A DNA stretch of 64,000 nucleotides from the NCBI RefSeq assembly GCF_014199205.1, contig NZ_JACIJD010000007.1:124001-188000 (forward strand). Reading direction: 5' to 3'. Every line of letters begins with the position of its first letter. Within the stretch, counting starts at the first letter, position 1. The notes under the pieces were generated by a model. It saw only the letters and a list, made by a program, of their open reading frames with translations, had not been told where the DNA came from and did no database searches. Of the stretch, positions 45,639 to 53,443 are shown one piece after another. This stretch comes from Muricoccus pecuniae. GTDB lineage: Bacteria > Pseudomonadota > Alphaproteobacteria > Acetobacterales > Acetobacteraceae. The translations under genes and the position numbers were made by a program.

Positions 45639-47099
45639 ATGCTGCCCCGTACCCGCCTCGCCGCGCTGCTCCTCCTCTCCCTGACGCTGATCCCCCCGGC
45701 ACCGGTCGGCGCGCAATCGACTCCCGCGAGGCCGGGCGTGCAGGCCTCCCCGCGCGCCGGAGCCGCTGCCCGCCCGCCGGCCAAGCGGGAGGCGCGACCG
45801 GTCGGGGGCGCCGCGGCACGCCCGGCGGCGAGGGCCGGGGAGCGGCGTCAGGTGGCGCCCCGCCCGGAGGCCGCGCGCTCCAAGGCCAGAGCCGCCACCC
45901 CGGCCACCCCATCGCGCCCGGCCGCTGCCCGCGCAGCGTCCCCCGCGGGCGGCGAGCGCCCGACGCCCCCGCCGGCCGCGGCGGCGGTGCCCGGTGCACT
46001 CATCCCCGGTGCCCTTGCCGGGGCCGCGGCCTCCGCCATCGCGCCCACATCCCCGGCCATGGCGGAAACCGCAGCCCTCGCCGGCCCCTTCCTCCCGGCG
46101 CCATCGCCCTCGGGGGAGGCCGCGCCCTGCGAGCCTCGCCCAGCGCCCGTGCGGAGCCTGGAGGGCTTCGGCTACTTCCTCGACCCCGCCTTCTCCCGCC
46201 CGGATCCGAGGCGCCTCGCCATGGACGAGGCGGCGGCCCGGCCGCTGCGGGACTGGCTGGCGCTGGTGCAGCGCGCCCTGGCCCGGCACCGCCGCGGCGA
46301 GGCCGGGGCGGCGGCCTGCGCGCTGGAGGCGATGGACCACTGGGCCCGGAACGGCGCGCTGCTCGGCGCCTTCAACCTCCAGGGCGACTACCACCGCGGC
46401 TGGACCCTGGCGGGGGCGGCCCTGAGCTTCCTCGCGATCCGGGAGGCGCCGGGGCTGGAGCCGGCGCGAGTCACCCGCACCGGGCGCTGGCTGGCCGCGG
46501 TGGCACGGGAGGTGCGGCCCCGGCACGACCGCCGCTCCGAGGCGCTGATCAGCGATGTCCGCAACAACCAGGCGGCCTGGGCCGGGCTGGCCCTCGCGGC
46601 CTCCGGCATCGCCGCGGGGGACCGCGCGCTGCTCGACTGGGGGATGGAGCGCCTGCGCGGGCAGCTCGCCCAGGTGGACGAGCGCGGGGCCCTGCCGCAG
46701 GAGCTGCGGCGCGGCGCGATGGCGCTGCACTACCACCTCTTCGCGCTGGACGCCGTGGCGGCGCTGGAGAGGCTGGCCGCGGCGAACGGCGCGGCGCTCA
46801 CCGAGGCGGAGCGGGACGCCTTCCGCCGCCTCAGGGACTTCTGCCTCGCCGCCGCGCGCGATCCCGTGCGGATGGAGGCCGCCGCCGGGGTGGCGCAGGC
46901 CGATCCCTTCCTGCCCGAGGGCGCCTCGCCACTCTCCCGCGCCCCGGGGCTTGAGATCGCGGCCGCCGCCCAGCCCGCGCCGGAGCTGGATGAGGCCCTG
47001 GCTCCCTTCCGCCCCTACACCTCCCCCTGGCTGGGCGGGGAGGTGACGGGGTGGTGGAGGCCGGGGGCGCCTACTCCTCCCGCGGCGGCCGGGCCATGA
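45639..47099 (+). CDS. Exported alginate-lyase-fold protein with altered catalytic motif
   Basis: A 486-residue exported protein. The ATG at 45639 gives a clean signal peptide (PRTRLAALLLLSLTLIPP, cleavage after VGAQ); a GTG 15 bases upstream is less likely. About 120 low-complexity Ala/Pro/Arg residues follow. Residues about 175-415 resemble the alginate lyase (AlgL-type) alpha-barrel: ALEAMDHWARNGALLGAFN, then SDVRNNQAAWAGLALAAS and LPQELRRGAMALHYHLFALD. In AlgL the motif is NNHxxW with a catalytic His; here it is NNQ. Lyase activity may be lost, with polysaccharide binding kept. No alginate or other exopolysaccharide genes are nearby. Confidence 0.75.
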   Translation: MLPRTRLAALLLLSLTLIPPAPVGAQSTPARPGVQASPRAGAAARPPAKREARPVGGAAARPAARAGERRQVAPRPEAARSKARAATPATPSRPAAARAASPAGGERPTPPPAAAAVPGALIPGALAGAAASAIAPTSPAMAETAALAGPFLPAPSPSGEAAPCEPRPAPVRSLEGFGYFLDPAFSRPDPRRLAMDEAAARPLRDWLALVQRALARHRRGEAGAAACALEAMDHWARNGALLGAFNLQGDYHRGWTLAGAALSFLAIREAPGLEPARVTRTGRWLAAVAREVRPRHDRRSEALISDVRNNQAAWAGLALAASGIAAGDRALLDWGMERLRGQLAQVDERGALPQELRRGAMALHYHLFALDAVAALERLAAANGAALTEAERDAFRRLRDFCLAAARDPVRMEAAAGVAQADPFLPEGASPLSRAPGLEIAAAAQPAPELDEALAPFRPYTSPWLGGEVTGWWRPGAPTPPAAAGP

Positions 47100-48045
47100 G
47101 CTGCCCGACGGCCTCCCGTACGGAGAGGGAGCTGTCCAGCACGGCGGCAACGGCGGCGCAGACCGGCATCTCCACCCCCGCCCGAGCGGCGCGGGCGAGA
47201 AGGGCAGGGGCGGTCGCCGCCCCCTCGGTGACGGAGCTGCGGGAGGCCAGGACATCCGCCGCCCGCTCCCCCCGCCCGATGGCGAGGCCGAGGGAGAAGT
47301 TGCGGCTCGCCGCCCCGGCGCAGGTGAGCATCAGGTCGCCCAGCCCGGAGAGCCCGGCCACCGTGTCCGCCCGCCCGCCGAGCGCGATGGCGAGGCGCGC
47401 GATCTCGGCCAGGGCACGAGTGACGATGGCGGCGCGGGCGTTCTCCCCCAAACCAGCGCCGATGGCCGCGCCCGCCGCGATGGCGGCGACGTTCTTCGCC
47501 GCCCCCGCCACCTCCACCCCCACCGGATCCACCCCGGCATAGAGGCGGAAGCCGGGGGAGGCGAGGCGGGCCATCGCCGCCTCCCGCAGCCCCGCATCGG
47601 TGCTGGCGAGGACGGCGGCGGCGGGCAGGCCCTCGGCCACCTCATGCGCGAAGTTCGGGCCGGAAAGCAGGGCGGCGGGCGTGTCCGGCCGGGCCTCGGC
47701 CAGGATCTCCAGGGGGAAGCGCAACGTGCCGGCCTCCACCCCCTTGGCGACGAGGATCGCGGGCGGCAGCGCCGGCAGCCCCTCCAGCACGGCCGCGAGA
47801 TACTGGGTCGGCACGGCGAGGACCGCGAGGCCGGCGCCCGACAGGGCGGCGCCCGCATCGGCGGTGACATGGAGTTCCGGCGGCAGGGGCGTGCCGGGCA
47901 GGTGCAGCGCGTTGCGGCGCGCGGCTGCCATGGCCTCCGCCCGTCCGGGGTCCCGCGCCCAGAGGCACGCCTCTCCCCCCGCGCGCAGCGCCTGGAGGGC
48001 GAGCGCCGTGCCCCAGGCGCCGGCGCCGATCACCGCGACCTTCAT
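47071..48045 (-). CDS. gpsA: Glycerol-3-phosphate dehydrogenase [NAD(P)+]
   Basis: A 324-residue enzyme reducing dihydroxyacetone phosphate to sn-glycerol-3-phosphate for phospholipid synthesis. The Rossmann start is KVAVIGAGAWGTALALQAL. AKGVEAGTLRFPLEIL and ALLSGPNFAHEVAEG match the family, and the substrate Lys is in VAGAAKNVAAIAAGAAIG. GLSGLGDLMLTCAGAASRNFSLG is the conserved C-terminal motif. It is the last gene of tsaD-rlmJ-gpsA, 7 bases after rlmJ. Its 3' end overlaps the convergent exported-protein gene by 29 bases. Confidence 0.95.
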   Translation of the reverse strand: MKVAVIGAGAWGTALALQALRAGGEACLWARDPGRAEAMAAARRNALHLPGTPLPPELHVTADAGAALSGAGLAVLAVPTQYLAAVLEGLPALPPAILVAKGVEAGTLRFPLEILAEARPDTPAALLSGPNFAHEVAEGLPAAAVLASTDAGLREAAMARLASPGFRLYAGVDPVGVEVAGAAKNVAAIAAGAAIGAGLGENARAAIVTRALAEIARLAIALGGRADTVAGLSGLGDLMLTCAGAASRNFSLGLAIGRGERAADVLASRSSVTEGAATAPALLARAARAGVEMPVCAAVAAVLDSSLSVREAVGQLMARPPREE

Positions 48046-48052
48046 CGAGTCC

Positions 48053-48877
48053 TCATTCTGGCACGATCTCCGTCACCGCCCAGCCCGCGCCGCGCTCGCT
48101 GTCCGACAGGCGCGCCTCCAGGGCGGCGAGGATGGCGCGCGCCGTGTCGGCGAAGCCGAAGGGCGGGTTCACCACGGCGAGCCCGCTCCCGTTCAGCCGC
48201 GTGGGGTCCGTCGGCTCGCGCAACCACAGCTCGCAGGCGATCACGTCCCGTAGCCCGGAGGCGGCGAGAGCATCCTGGAAAGCGCGGACGGGGGCGCGGT
48301 GCTTGATCGGATACCAGGCGGCCTGGATCGCCGGGCGGAAGCGGCGGGAGAGGGCGGCCATGCCCCCGGCCAGCCGCTCGAACTCGCCCTCCGCCTCGAA
48401 GGGCGGGTCCATCAGCACGAGGCCGCGCCGCTCGGGGAAGGGGGTGAGGGCGGCCAGCGCCTCATAGGCGTCCCGCTTGTGGACGGAGACCTGGGCATCG
48501 CCCTTGAAGGCGGCGCGGAGGGTCGCGGCGTCCTCTGGATGCAGCTCGCACAGGGCGAGGTGGTCACCCGGACGAAGCATCGCGCGGATGAGGGCGGGGC
48601 TGCCGGGATAGGTGCCGCGCGGGAAGGAGCGGACGCGTTCCAGCCAGGGCAGGAGCGGCCCCTCCGCCACCCCCTCCAGCCGCCCGATGCCGTCCCGCCA
48701 CTCCCCCGTGCGGCGGGCCTGCTCGGACTGCAGGTCGTAGAGGCCGATCCCGGCATGGGTGTCGAGGACGCGGAACGGGGTGGGCTTACGCAGCAGCGCG
48801 AGGACGAGGGCGTGCAGCAGCGCGTGCTTCGTGCAGTCCGCGAAGTTCGCGGCGTGGAAGGCGTGGCGATAGTTCAT
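48053..48877 (-). CDS. rlmJ: 23S rRNA (adenine(2030)-N6)-methyltransferase
   Basis: A 274-residue RlmJ (YhiR) protein, methylating A2030 of 23S rRNA with S-adenosylmethionine. The N-terminus MNYRHAFHAANFADCTKHALL is diagnostic. FRVLDTHAGIGLYDL is the SAM-binding motif, and LVLMDPPFE the catalytic DPPF-type motif. The ATG at 48877 overlaps the tsaD stop codon by 4 bases (ATGA), so the two are translationally coupled. The frame is open far upstream inside tsaD, but that part is not coding. Confidence 0.94.
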   Translation of the reverse strand: MNYRHAFHAANFADCTKHALLHALVLALLRKPTPFRVLDTHAGIGLYDLQSEQARRTGEWRDGIGRLEGVAEGPLLPWLERVRSFPRGTYPGSPALIRAMLRPGDHLALCELHPEDAATLRAAFKGDAQVSVHKRDAYEALAALTPFPERRGLVLMDPPFEAEGEFERLAGGMAALSRRFRPAIQAAWYPIKHRAPVRAFQDALAASGLRDVIACELWLREPTDPTRLNGSGLAVVNPPFGFADTARAILAALEARLSDSERGAGWAVTEIVPE

Positions 48878-49902
48878 GGGGCGGCGAGCTCGTCCAGCGG
48901 CCAGCGCGGGCGGGGGGCGTGGTCCCAGGGATCGGTGAGGCCGGCGCGCAGCCGCTCGATCCCCGCCCAGGCGACCATCACGGCATTGTCGGTGCAGAGG
49001 CGAACGGGCGGCGCCACCAGGGGCAGGCCGGCCCCCGCCGCCACGCAGGCGAGCGCCTCCCGCACCGCCGAGTTGGCCGCCACCCCGCCCGAGACGACGA
49101 GCGCCGTGGCCCCCGGCGCCATGGCGAGGGCGTGGCGCGCCCGGTCCGCCACCACGGCGGCGACCGAGGCTTGGAAGGCGGCGGCGATGTCGGCCGGCGC
49201 GGCAGTGCCCTTCGCCACGGCCTGGGCCACGGCGGTCTTCAGCCCGGAGAAGGAAAAGTCGCAGCCCTGCCGGCCGAGGAGCGGGCGGGGGAGAGGCACG
49301 CGCGAGGCATCGCCCTCCTTCGCCAGCCGCTCCAGATGCGGGCCGCCCGGCCAGGGGAGGCCGAGGAGCTTGGCCGCCTTGTCGAAGGCCTCGCCTACCG
49401 CGTCGTCCAGCGTGGTGCCGAGGCGGCGGTAGCGCCCGAGCCCTTCCACCGCCACGCACTGGCAGTGCCCGCCGGAGAGGAGCAGGAGAAGATAGGGGAA
49501 GGCCGCCCCGCCCGGCAGCAACCCGGGCAGGCGCGGGGTGAGGGCATGGGCCTCCAGGTGGTTCACCGCGACGAAGGGGAGGCCGTTGGCCATGGCGATG
49601 CCCTTGCCATAGCTCGCCCCGACGATGAGCCCGCCGATCAGCCCGGGGCCGGAGGTGGCGGCCACGCCGCCGAGATCGCGCGGGAGAAGGCCCGCCCGCC
49701 CCATTACCCCCGCCACCAGACCCGGCAGGTGGAGGAGGTGCGCGCGCGCCGCCAGCTCCGGCACCACCCCGCCGAAGCGGGCGTGGTCCTCGGTCTGGCT
49801 GAACACGGCCTCGGCCAGGACCGCCCCATCCGGGGCCAGCACGGCGGCCGCCGTCTCGTCGCAGCTGCTCTCGATTCCGAGCACCGGCCCGCGCGGGTCC
49901 AT
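48874..49902 (-). CDS. tsaD: tRNA N6-threonylcarbamoyladenosine transferase
   Basis: A 342-residue TsaD (Gcp/Kae1), transferring threonylcarbamoyl to A37 of ANN-decoding tRNAs with TsaB and TsaE. The N-terminus is VLGIESSCDETAAAVL. The metal-binding motif is VNHLEAHALTPRLPG (H-x3-H), followed by YLLLLLSGGHCQ and LVVSGGVAANSAVREAL. The start ATG at 49902 directly follows an AAAGGCGGAG ribosome binding site; a GTG at 49917 would place that site inside the gene. It is divergent from hemC across 44 bases. This pair with gpsA is a common alphaproteobacterial order. Confidence 0.95.
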   Translation of the reverse strand: MDPRGPVLGIESSCDETAAAVLAPDGAVLAEAVFSQTEDHARFGGVVPELAARAHLLHLPGLVAGVMGRAGLLPRDLGGVAATSGPGLIGGLIVGASYGKGIAMANGLPFVAVNHLEAHALTPRLPGLLPGGAAFPYLLLLLSGGHCQCVAVEGLGRYRRLGTTLDDAVGEAFDKAAKLLGLPWPGGPHLERLAKEGDASRVPLPRPLLGRQGCDFSFSGLKTAVAQAVAKGTAAPADIAAAFQASVAAVVADRARHALAMAPGATALVVSGGVAANSAVREALACVAAGAGLPLVAPPVRLCTDNAVMVAWAGIERLRAGLTDPWDHAPRPRWPLDELAAP

Positions 49903-49946
49903 ATCTCCGCCTTTCACGATTCGCGGCCTGGTTCTAAGACGCCGCC

Positions 49947-50969
49947 ATGCTGTCTGCCCATCCCGCCCCTCCGGGCGCCAGGCCCTCTGCGGGAACCCCG
50001 CGCGTGCGGCCCCATATGCGCTCCCTGCCGCTCCGCGTGGGGACGCGCGGCTCGCCGCTCGCCCTGTGGCAGACGCGCTGCTTCCTCGACATGGTGCTGC
50101 GCTTCTGCCCCGTGCTGCGGAATGCGGGCGCCTTCGAGGAGCACGTCATCCAGACCTCGGGCGACAGGATCCAGGACCGGCGGCTCGCGGATGTGGGCGG
50201 CAAGGGCCTCTTCGCCAAGGAGATCCACGAGGCGCTGCTGGATGGGCGGATCGACTTCGCCGTCCACAGCCTCAAGGACCTGGAGACGGAGATGCCGCCC
50301 GGGGTGGTGCTCGCCTGCACCCTCAGGCGCGAGGACAGCCGGGACGTGCTGATCCCCGGCCCCGGCATCCTCGGCGCGCTCGACCCCGCGGACCCCGTGG
50401 GCAGCATCCCCGCCGGGGTGCGGCTCGCCACGGCGAGCCTCAGGCGCCAGGCGCAGATCCTCCATGCCAGGCCGGACCTGCAGGTGAGCATGATCCGGGG
50501 CAACGTGCAGACCCGGCTCCGCAAGCTGGCCGAGGGCGAGGCGGACGCCACGATGCTCGCCCTGGCCGGGCTGCGCCGCATGGACCTCTCCCCCGAGGGG
50601 ATGGTGGTGCTGGACCCCGAGGCGATGGTGCCCGCCGCCGGCCAGGGCATCATCGGCGTCACCGTCCGCGCGGGGGACACCGAGCTGCACGAGCTTCTCG
50701 GCGGCATCGAGGACCGCGAGGCCCGCGCCGTCTCCCGCGCCGAGCGGTCGCTGCTGGCGGCGCTGGACGGCTCCTGCCGCACCCCCATCGGCGGCCATGC
50801 CCGGCTGCTGCCGGACGGGCGCCTGCACCTGACGGGGCTGGTCGCGCGGCCCGACGGCTCCTTCCTGCTCAAGCGCAGCCTGCACGGCGCCGTGGCCGAT
50901 GCGGAGGCGATCGGCCAGGAGCTGGGCGAGAGCCTGCGCGCGGACAGCCCCTCCGACATCTTTGGCTGA
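49947..50969 (+). CDS. hemC: Porphobilinogen deaminase (hydroxymethylbilane synthase)
   Basis: A 340-residue enzyme joining four porphobilinogens into hydroxymethylbilane. The start region is PLRVGTRGSPLALWQTRCFL. DFAVHSLKDLETEMPPGV carries the catalytic Asp region, and AALDGSCRTPIGGHA holds the Cys that binds the dipyrromethane cofactor. The first ~25 residues are Pro/Arg-rich and unlike other HemC proteins, so the ATG at 50016 (before RSLPLRVGTRG) may be the true start. It is followed by hemD, a Mic60-like gene and hemY on the same strand, the conserved alphaproteobacterial heme cluster. Confidence 0.95.
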   Translation: MLSAHPAPPGARPSAGTPRVRPHMRSLPLRVGTRGSPLALWQTRCFLDMVLRFCPVLRNAGAFEEHVIQTSGDRIQDRRLADVGGKGLFAKEIHEALLDGRIDFAVHSLKDLETEMPPGVVLACTLRREDSRDVLIPGPGILGALDPADPVGSIPAGVRLATASLRRQAQILHARPDLQVSMIRGNVQTRLRKLAEGEADATMLALAGLRRMDLSPEGMVVLDPEAMVPAAGQGIIGVTVRAGDTELHELLGGIEDREARAVSRAERSLLAALDGSCRTPIGGHARLLPDGRLHLTGLVARPDGSFLLKRSLHGAVADAEAIGQELGESLRADSPSDIFG

Positions 50970-50975
50970 GAGACG

Positions 50976-51021
50976 GGGCGCAGCCCCGGGGGCCGCAGCG
51001 CAGGGCGCAGCCCCTGGGGCC
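50976..51021. repeat. Two 19-bp near-identical GC-rich repeats between hemC and hemD
   Basis: GGGCGCAGCCCCGGGGGCC (50976-50994) and GGGCGCAGCCCCTGGGGCC (51003-51021) differ at one base. Each contains the small hairpin GGGGC/GGGC-GCA-GCCC(C). They sit directly after the hemC stop codon. A related word, GGCGCGCAGCCCTGG, occurs at 39025-39039 just after fruA. They may be copies of a genome-wide palindromic intergenic repeat or attenuating hairpins. Confidence 0.65.
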
Positions 51022-51024
51022 GGG

Positions 51025-51753
51025 GTGCCGGCCAATCGTCCGGGCTGCCTCGTCACCCGGCCCGAGCCGGGGGCGGCGGCCACCGCCGCGCGCGTGGCGG
51101 CGCTCGGCTGGCGGCCCGTGCTGGCGCCGGCGCTGACCCTCTCCCCCGTCCCCTTCGCCCCCGCCCCGGAGGCACAGGCCGCGCTGCTGCCCAGCGCCGC
51201 CGCGATTCCCTCCCTCGCCGCCGTCTGGCCGCCGGAGCGGCCCGTGCTGGCGGTGGGGCAGGGGACGGCCGCGGCCGCCCGCGCCGCCGGCTTCCTCCGC
51301 GTCCTCGCGGCCGAGGGGGACGGCGCCTCCCTCGCGGAACTCGCCGCGGCGAGGCTGGAGCCGGGGGATGGGCCGGTGCTGCTGGCCTCCGGCCGGGGCT
51401 ATGGCGACGAGCTCGCCGCGAGCCTCGCCGCCCGTGGCCTCGCCGTGATCCGGCGGGAGGCCTATGCCGCGGCGGAAGCCACCGAGCTGCCCGCCGAGGC
51501 CCGCGCCGCGCTGCGGGACGGCACGCTTCGCGCCGCCCTCTTCTTCTCACCGCGCAGCGCCCGCGCCATCCTCTCCCTGATGCGAGAGGGCGGCTTCGGC
51601 GGCGCAGCAACCGGCATCCGCGCCATCGCGTTGAGCGGCCGCGTGGCGGAGGCGCTGGTCCGGGAGCCCGGGGGCCTGTCCTGGGGGGGGCTGGACGTAG
51701 CGCCGAGACCGGATCAGGACGCGCTTCTGGCCCTGCTCGGCCCCTGCCTGTAA
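51025..51753 (+). CDS. hemD: Uroporphyrinogen-III synthase
   Basis: A 242-residue HemD, closing hydroxymethylbilane to uroporphyrinogen III. The fold is recognised by GCLVTRPEPGAAATAARVAALG at the N-terminus, VLLASGRGYGDELAASLAARG in the middle, and AALFFSPRSARAILSL near residue 175. HemD is poorly conserved in sequence. The GTG at 51025 is taken as start because the N-terminal strand begins 5 residues later; the frame is open upstream into hemC, but that part is the low-complexity repeat. Between hemC and a Mic60-like gene, the identity is secure. Confidence 0.88.
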   Translation: MPANRPGCLVTRPEPGAAATAARVAALGWRPVLAPALTLSPVPFAPAPEAQAALLPSAAAIPSLAAVWPPERPVLAVGQGTAAAARAAGFLRVLAAEGDGASLAELAAARLEPGDGPVLLASGRGYGDELAASLAARGLAVIRREAYAAAEATELPAEARAALRDGTLRAALFFSPRSARAILSLMREGGFGGAATGIRAIALSGRVAEALVREPGGLSWGGLDVAPRPDQDALLALLGPCL

Positions 51754-51796
51754 TCGCTGCCCCTTCCCGCCGGACCAGAAGGACGACGCCGATCCC

Positions 51797-53443
51797 ATGA
51801 GCGACACGCCCCGCACGCCGCCCAACGCGCCGCGCCCGAAGGGGGGAGCCCCGTCAGGAACCTCCGGCAAGGGCGGGAGGTCCGGGGGAGCGGCGAATCC
51901 GGCGGCCAAGGATCCGACGGCCCCGTCCGACCCCGCCCCCTCGGCGGCCGAGCTGGCCCTCTCCCCTGGCGAGGCTGCGCCGGTCACCGGCGCCTCGGGC
52001 GCCCAGACGGCCGGCACCCAGGCGACGGCGGGTGCCGCCGCCGGAGCCGGGAACGGCCAGCGGGAGACGAGCGGCCCGGCGGCGGGCGGCGCCGCCACCC
52101 CTGCCGGCGCCCCCGCCGGCCCCATGCCCTCCAACGCGGCGCCGCGCCCCGACCCCTCGCCGGTCGCGGCGACCCCCGCGGCCCCGCCGACGCCCGCCGG
52201 GCTGAACGCGCCGGCGAAGCGCTTCGAGCCCGCCATCCTGCCGATCGCGGCGGCCGTGGTCGTGCTCGGCGGCGCGGTCGCCTATCTCGTCTCCAGCCCG
52301 CGCGAGCGGCAGCCCGCCCCGGGGGCCGTGATCCAGGCGGATGCGGCGCGGATGGCCTCGGTCGACTCGCGCCTCTCGGCCCTGGAGGCGCGGCCGAACG
52401 CCGCGGGGCTGGCCGAGCGCGCCGCCAATGCCGAGCGCCGGCTGGACGCCGCCGAGGCCGCCGCGCGCGAACTGGCCGCGCGCCCCGTGGTCGATCCCGA
52501 GGCCCGATCCGGCGTGGCGAGCCTGAACGCCGCGCTGGAGGCCGCCCGCAACGCCTCCACCGAGGGGCTGCGGCGGCTGGAGGAGCGCGCCGCCGCCCTG
52601 GATGCCCGGCTCGCGGAGGAGAGCCGCCGCGCCGAGGCGCGGATCGCCCAGGCCGAGGCGACGCTCGCCAACCGCCTGACCGGGGCGGAGGGGGCCCTCG
52701 CCGCCCGCGTGACGGCGGCCGAGCAGGCCTTCGCCCCCCGCCTCGCCGCCCTGGATGCCGCGCTGAACCAGCGCGTCGAAGCCGCCGGCCAGGGGCTGAC
52801 CCAGCGGATCGACGCCGCCACCCGCTCGCTGGACGAGCGGCTCTCCCGCGCCGAGGCGCAGGGGAACGAGCGCGCGCAGCGCCAGGAGCAGCAGCTCGCC
52901 GAGCGCGTGCGTCAGTTTGAGCAGCGCCTCGCCCAGGCCGAGGCCGCCGAGCGCCGCCTCGGCGCGCTGGCGGCGCGCGGCGCGATCCAGACGGCGCTGG
53001 AGTCCGGGCGCCCGCTCGGCGGGGCGCTGTCCGGCCTCTCCGGCACGCCGCCCGTGGCGCTCACCCGCTACGCCCAGGCCGCGCCGCCGACGGAATCGGC
53101 GCTGCGCCTCTCCTTCGAGGACGCCGCGCGGGCCGCGCGGCTGGCCGCCGAGCCCCAGGGGGGATCGGTGACGGACACGGCGCTCTCGCGCCTGCAAGGG
53201 CTGGTGACGGTGCGGCGCGGTGACCAGGTCGTGGTCGGCGATGCCGTCTCGGGCGAGCTGGAACGGGCGCGCCGCTCGCTGGATGCCGGCGACCTCGCCG
53301 GGGCGGTGGAGCGGCTGGAGAAGCTGCCCGAGCCATCCCGCAACGCCATGGCGGGCTGGATCGGCCAGGCGCGTGACCTCGTCGAGGCCCGCGCCGCCGT
53401 CCGCGACCTCGGCAGCAACGCCTCCGGCGCGGGGGCGAACTGA
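51797..53443 (+). CDS. Mic60/mitofilin-like inner-membrane protein
   Basis: A 548-residue protein. Residues 1-140 are a cytoplasmic Pro/Ala/Gly-rich tail. One helix follows at about 145-166 (AILPIAAAVVVLGGAVAYLV). Residues about 180-400 are a long coiled coil full of ALDARL/AEAxxA heptads. The last ~130 residues form the mitofilin-type domain (FEDAARAARL, VVGDAVSGELERARRSLDAGDLAGAVERLEKLP). Alphaproteobacterial Mic60, the bacterial relative of the mitochondrial crista-junction protein, is encoded exactly here, between hemD and hemY. It should shape or contact envelope membranes. It overlaps hemY by one base (TGATG). Confidence 0.85.
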   Translation: MSDTPRTPPNAPRPKGGAPSGTSGKGGRSGGAANPAAKDPTAPSDPAPSAAELALSPGEAAPVTGASGAQTAGTQATAGAAAGAGNGQRETSGPAAGGAATPAGAPAGPMPSNAAPRPDPSPVAATPAAPPTPAGLNAPAKRFEPAILPIAAAVVVLGGAVAYLVSSPRERQPAPGAVIQADAARMASVDSRLSALEARPNAAGLAERAANAERRLDAAEAAARELAARPVVDPEARSGVASLNAALEAARNASTEGLRRLEERAAALDARLAEESRRAEARIAQAEATLANRLTGAEGALAARVTAAEQAFAPRLAALDAALNQRVEAAGQGLTQRIDAATRSLDERLSRAEAQGNERAQRQEQQLAERVRQFEQRLAQAEAAERRLGALAARGAIQTALESGRPLGGALSGLSGTPPVALTRYAQAAPPTESALRLSFEDAARAARLAAEPQGGSVTDTALSRLQGLVTVRRGDQVVVGDAVSGELERARRSLDAGDLAGAVERLEKLPEPSRNAMAGWIGQARDLVEARAAVRDLGSNASGAGAN

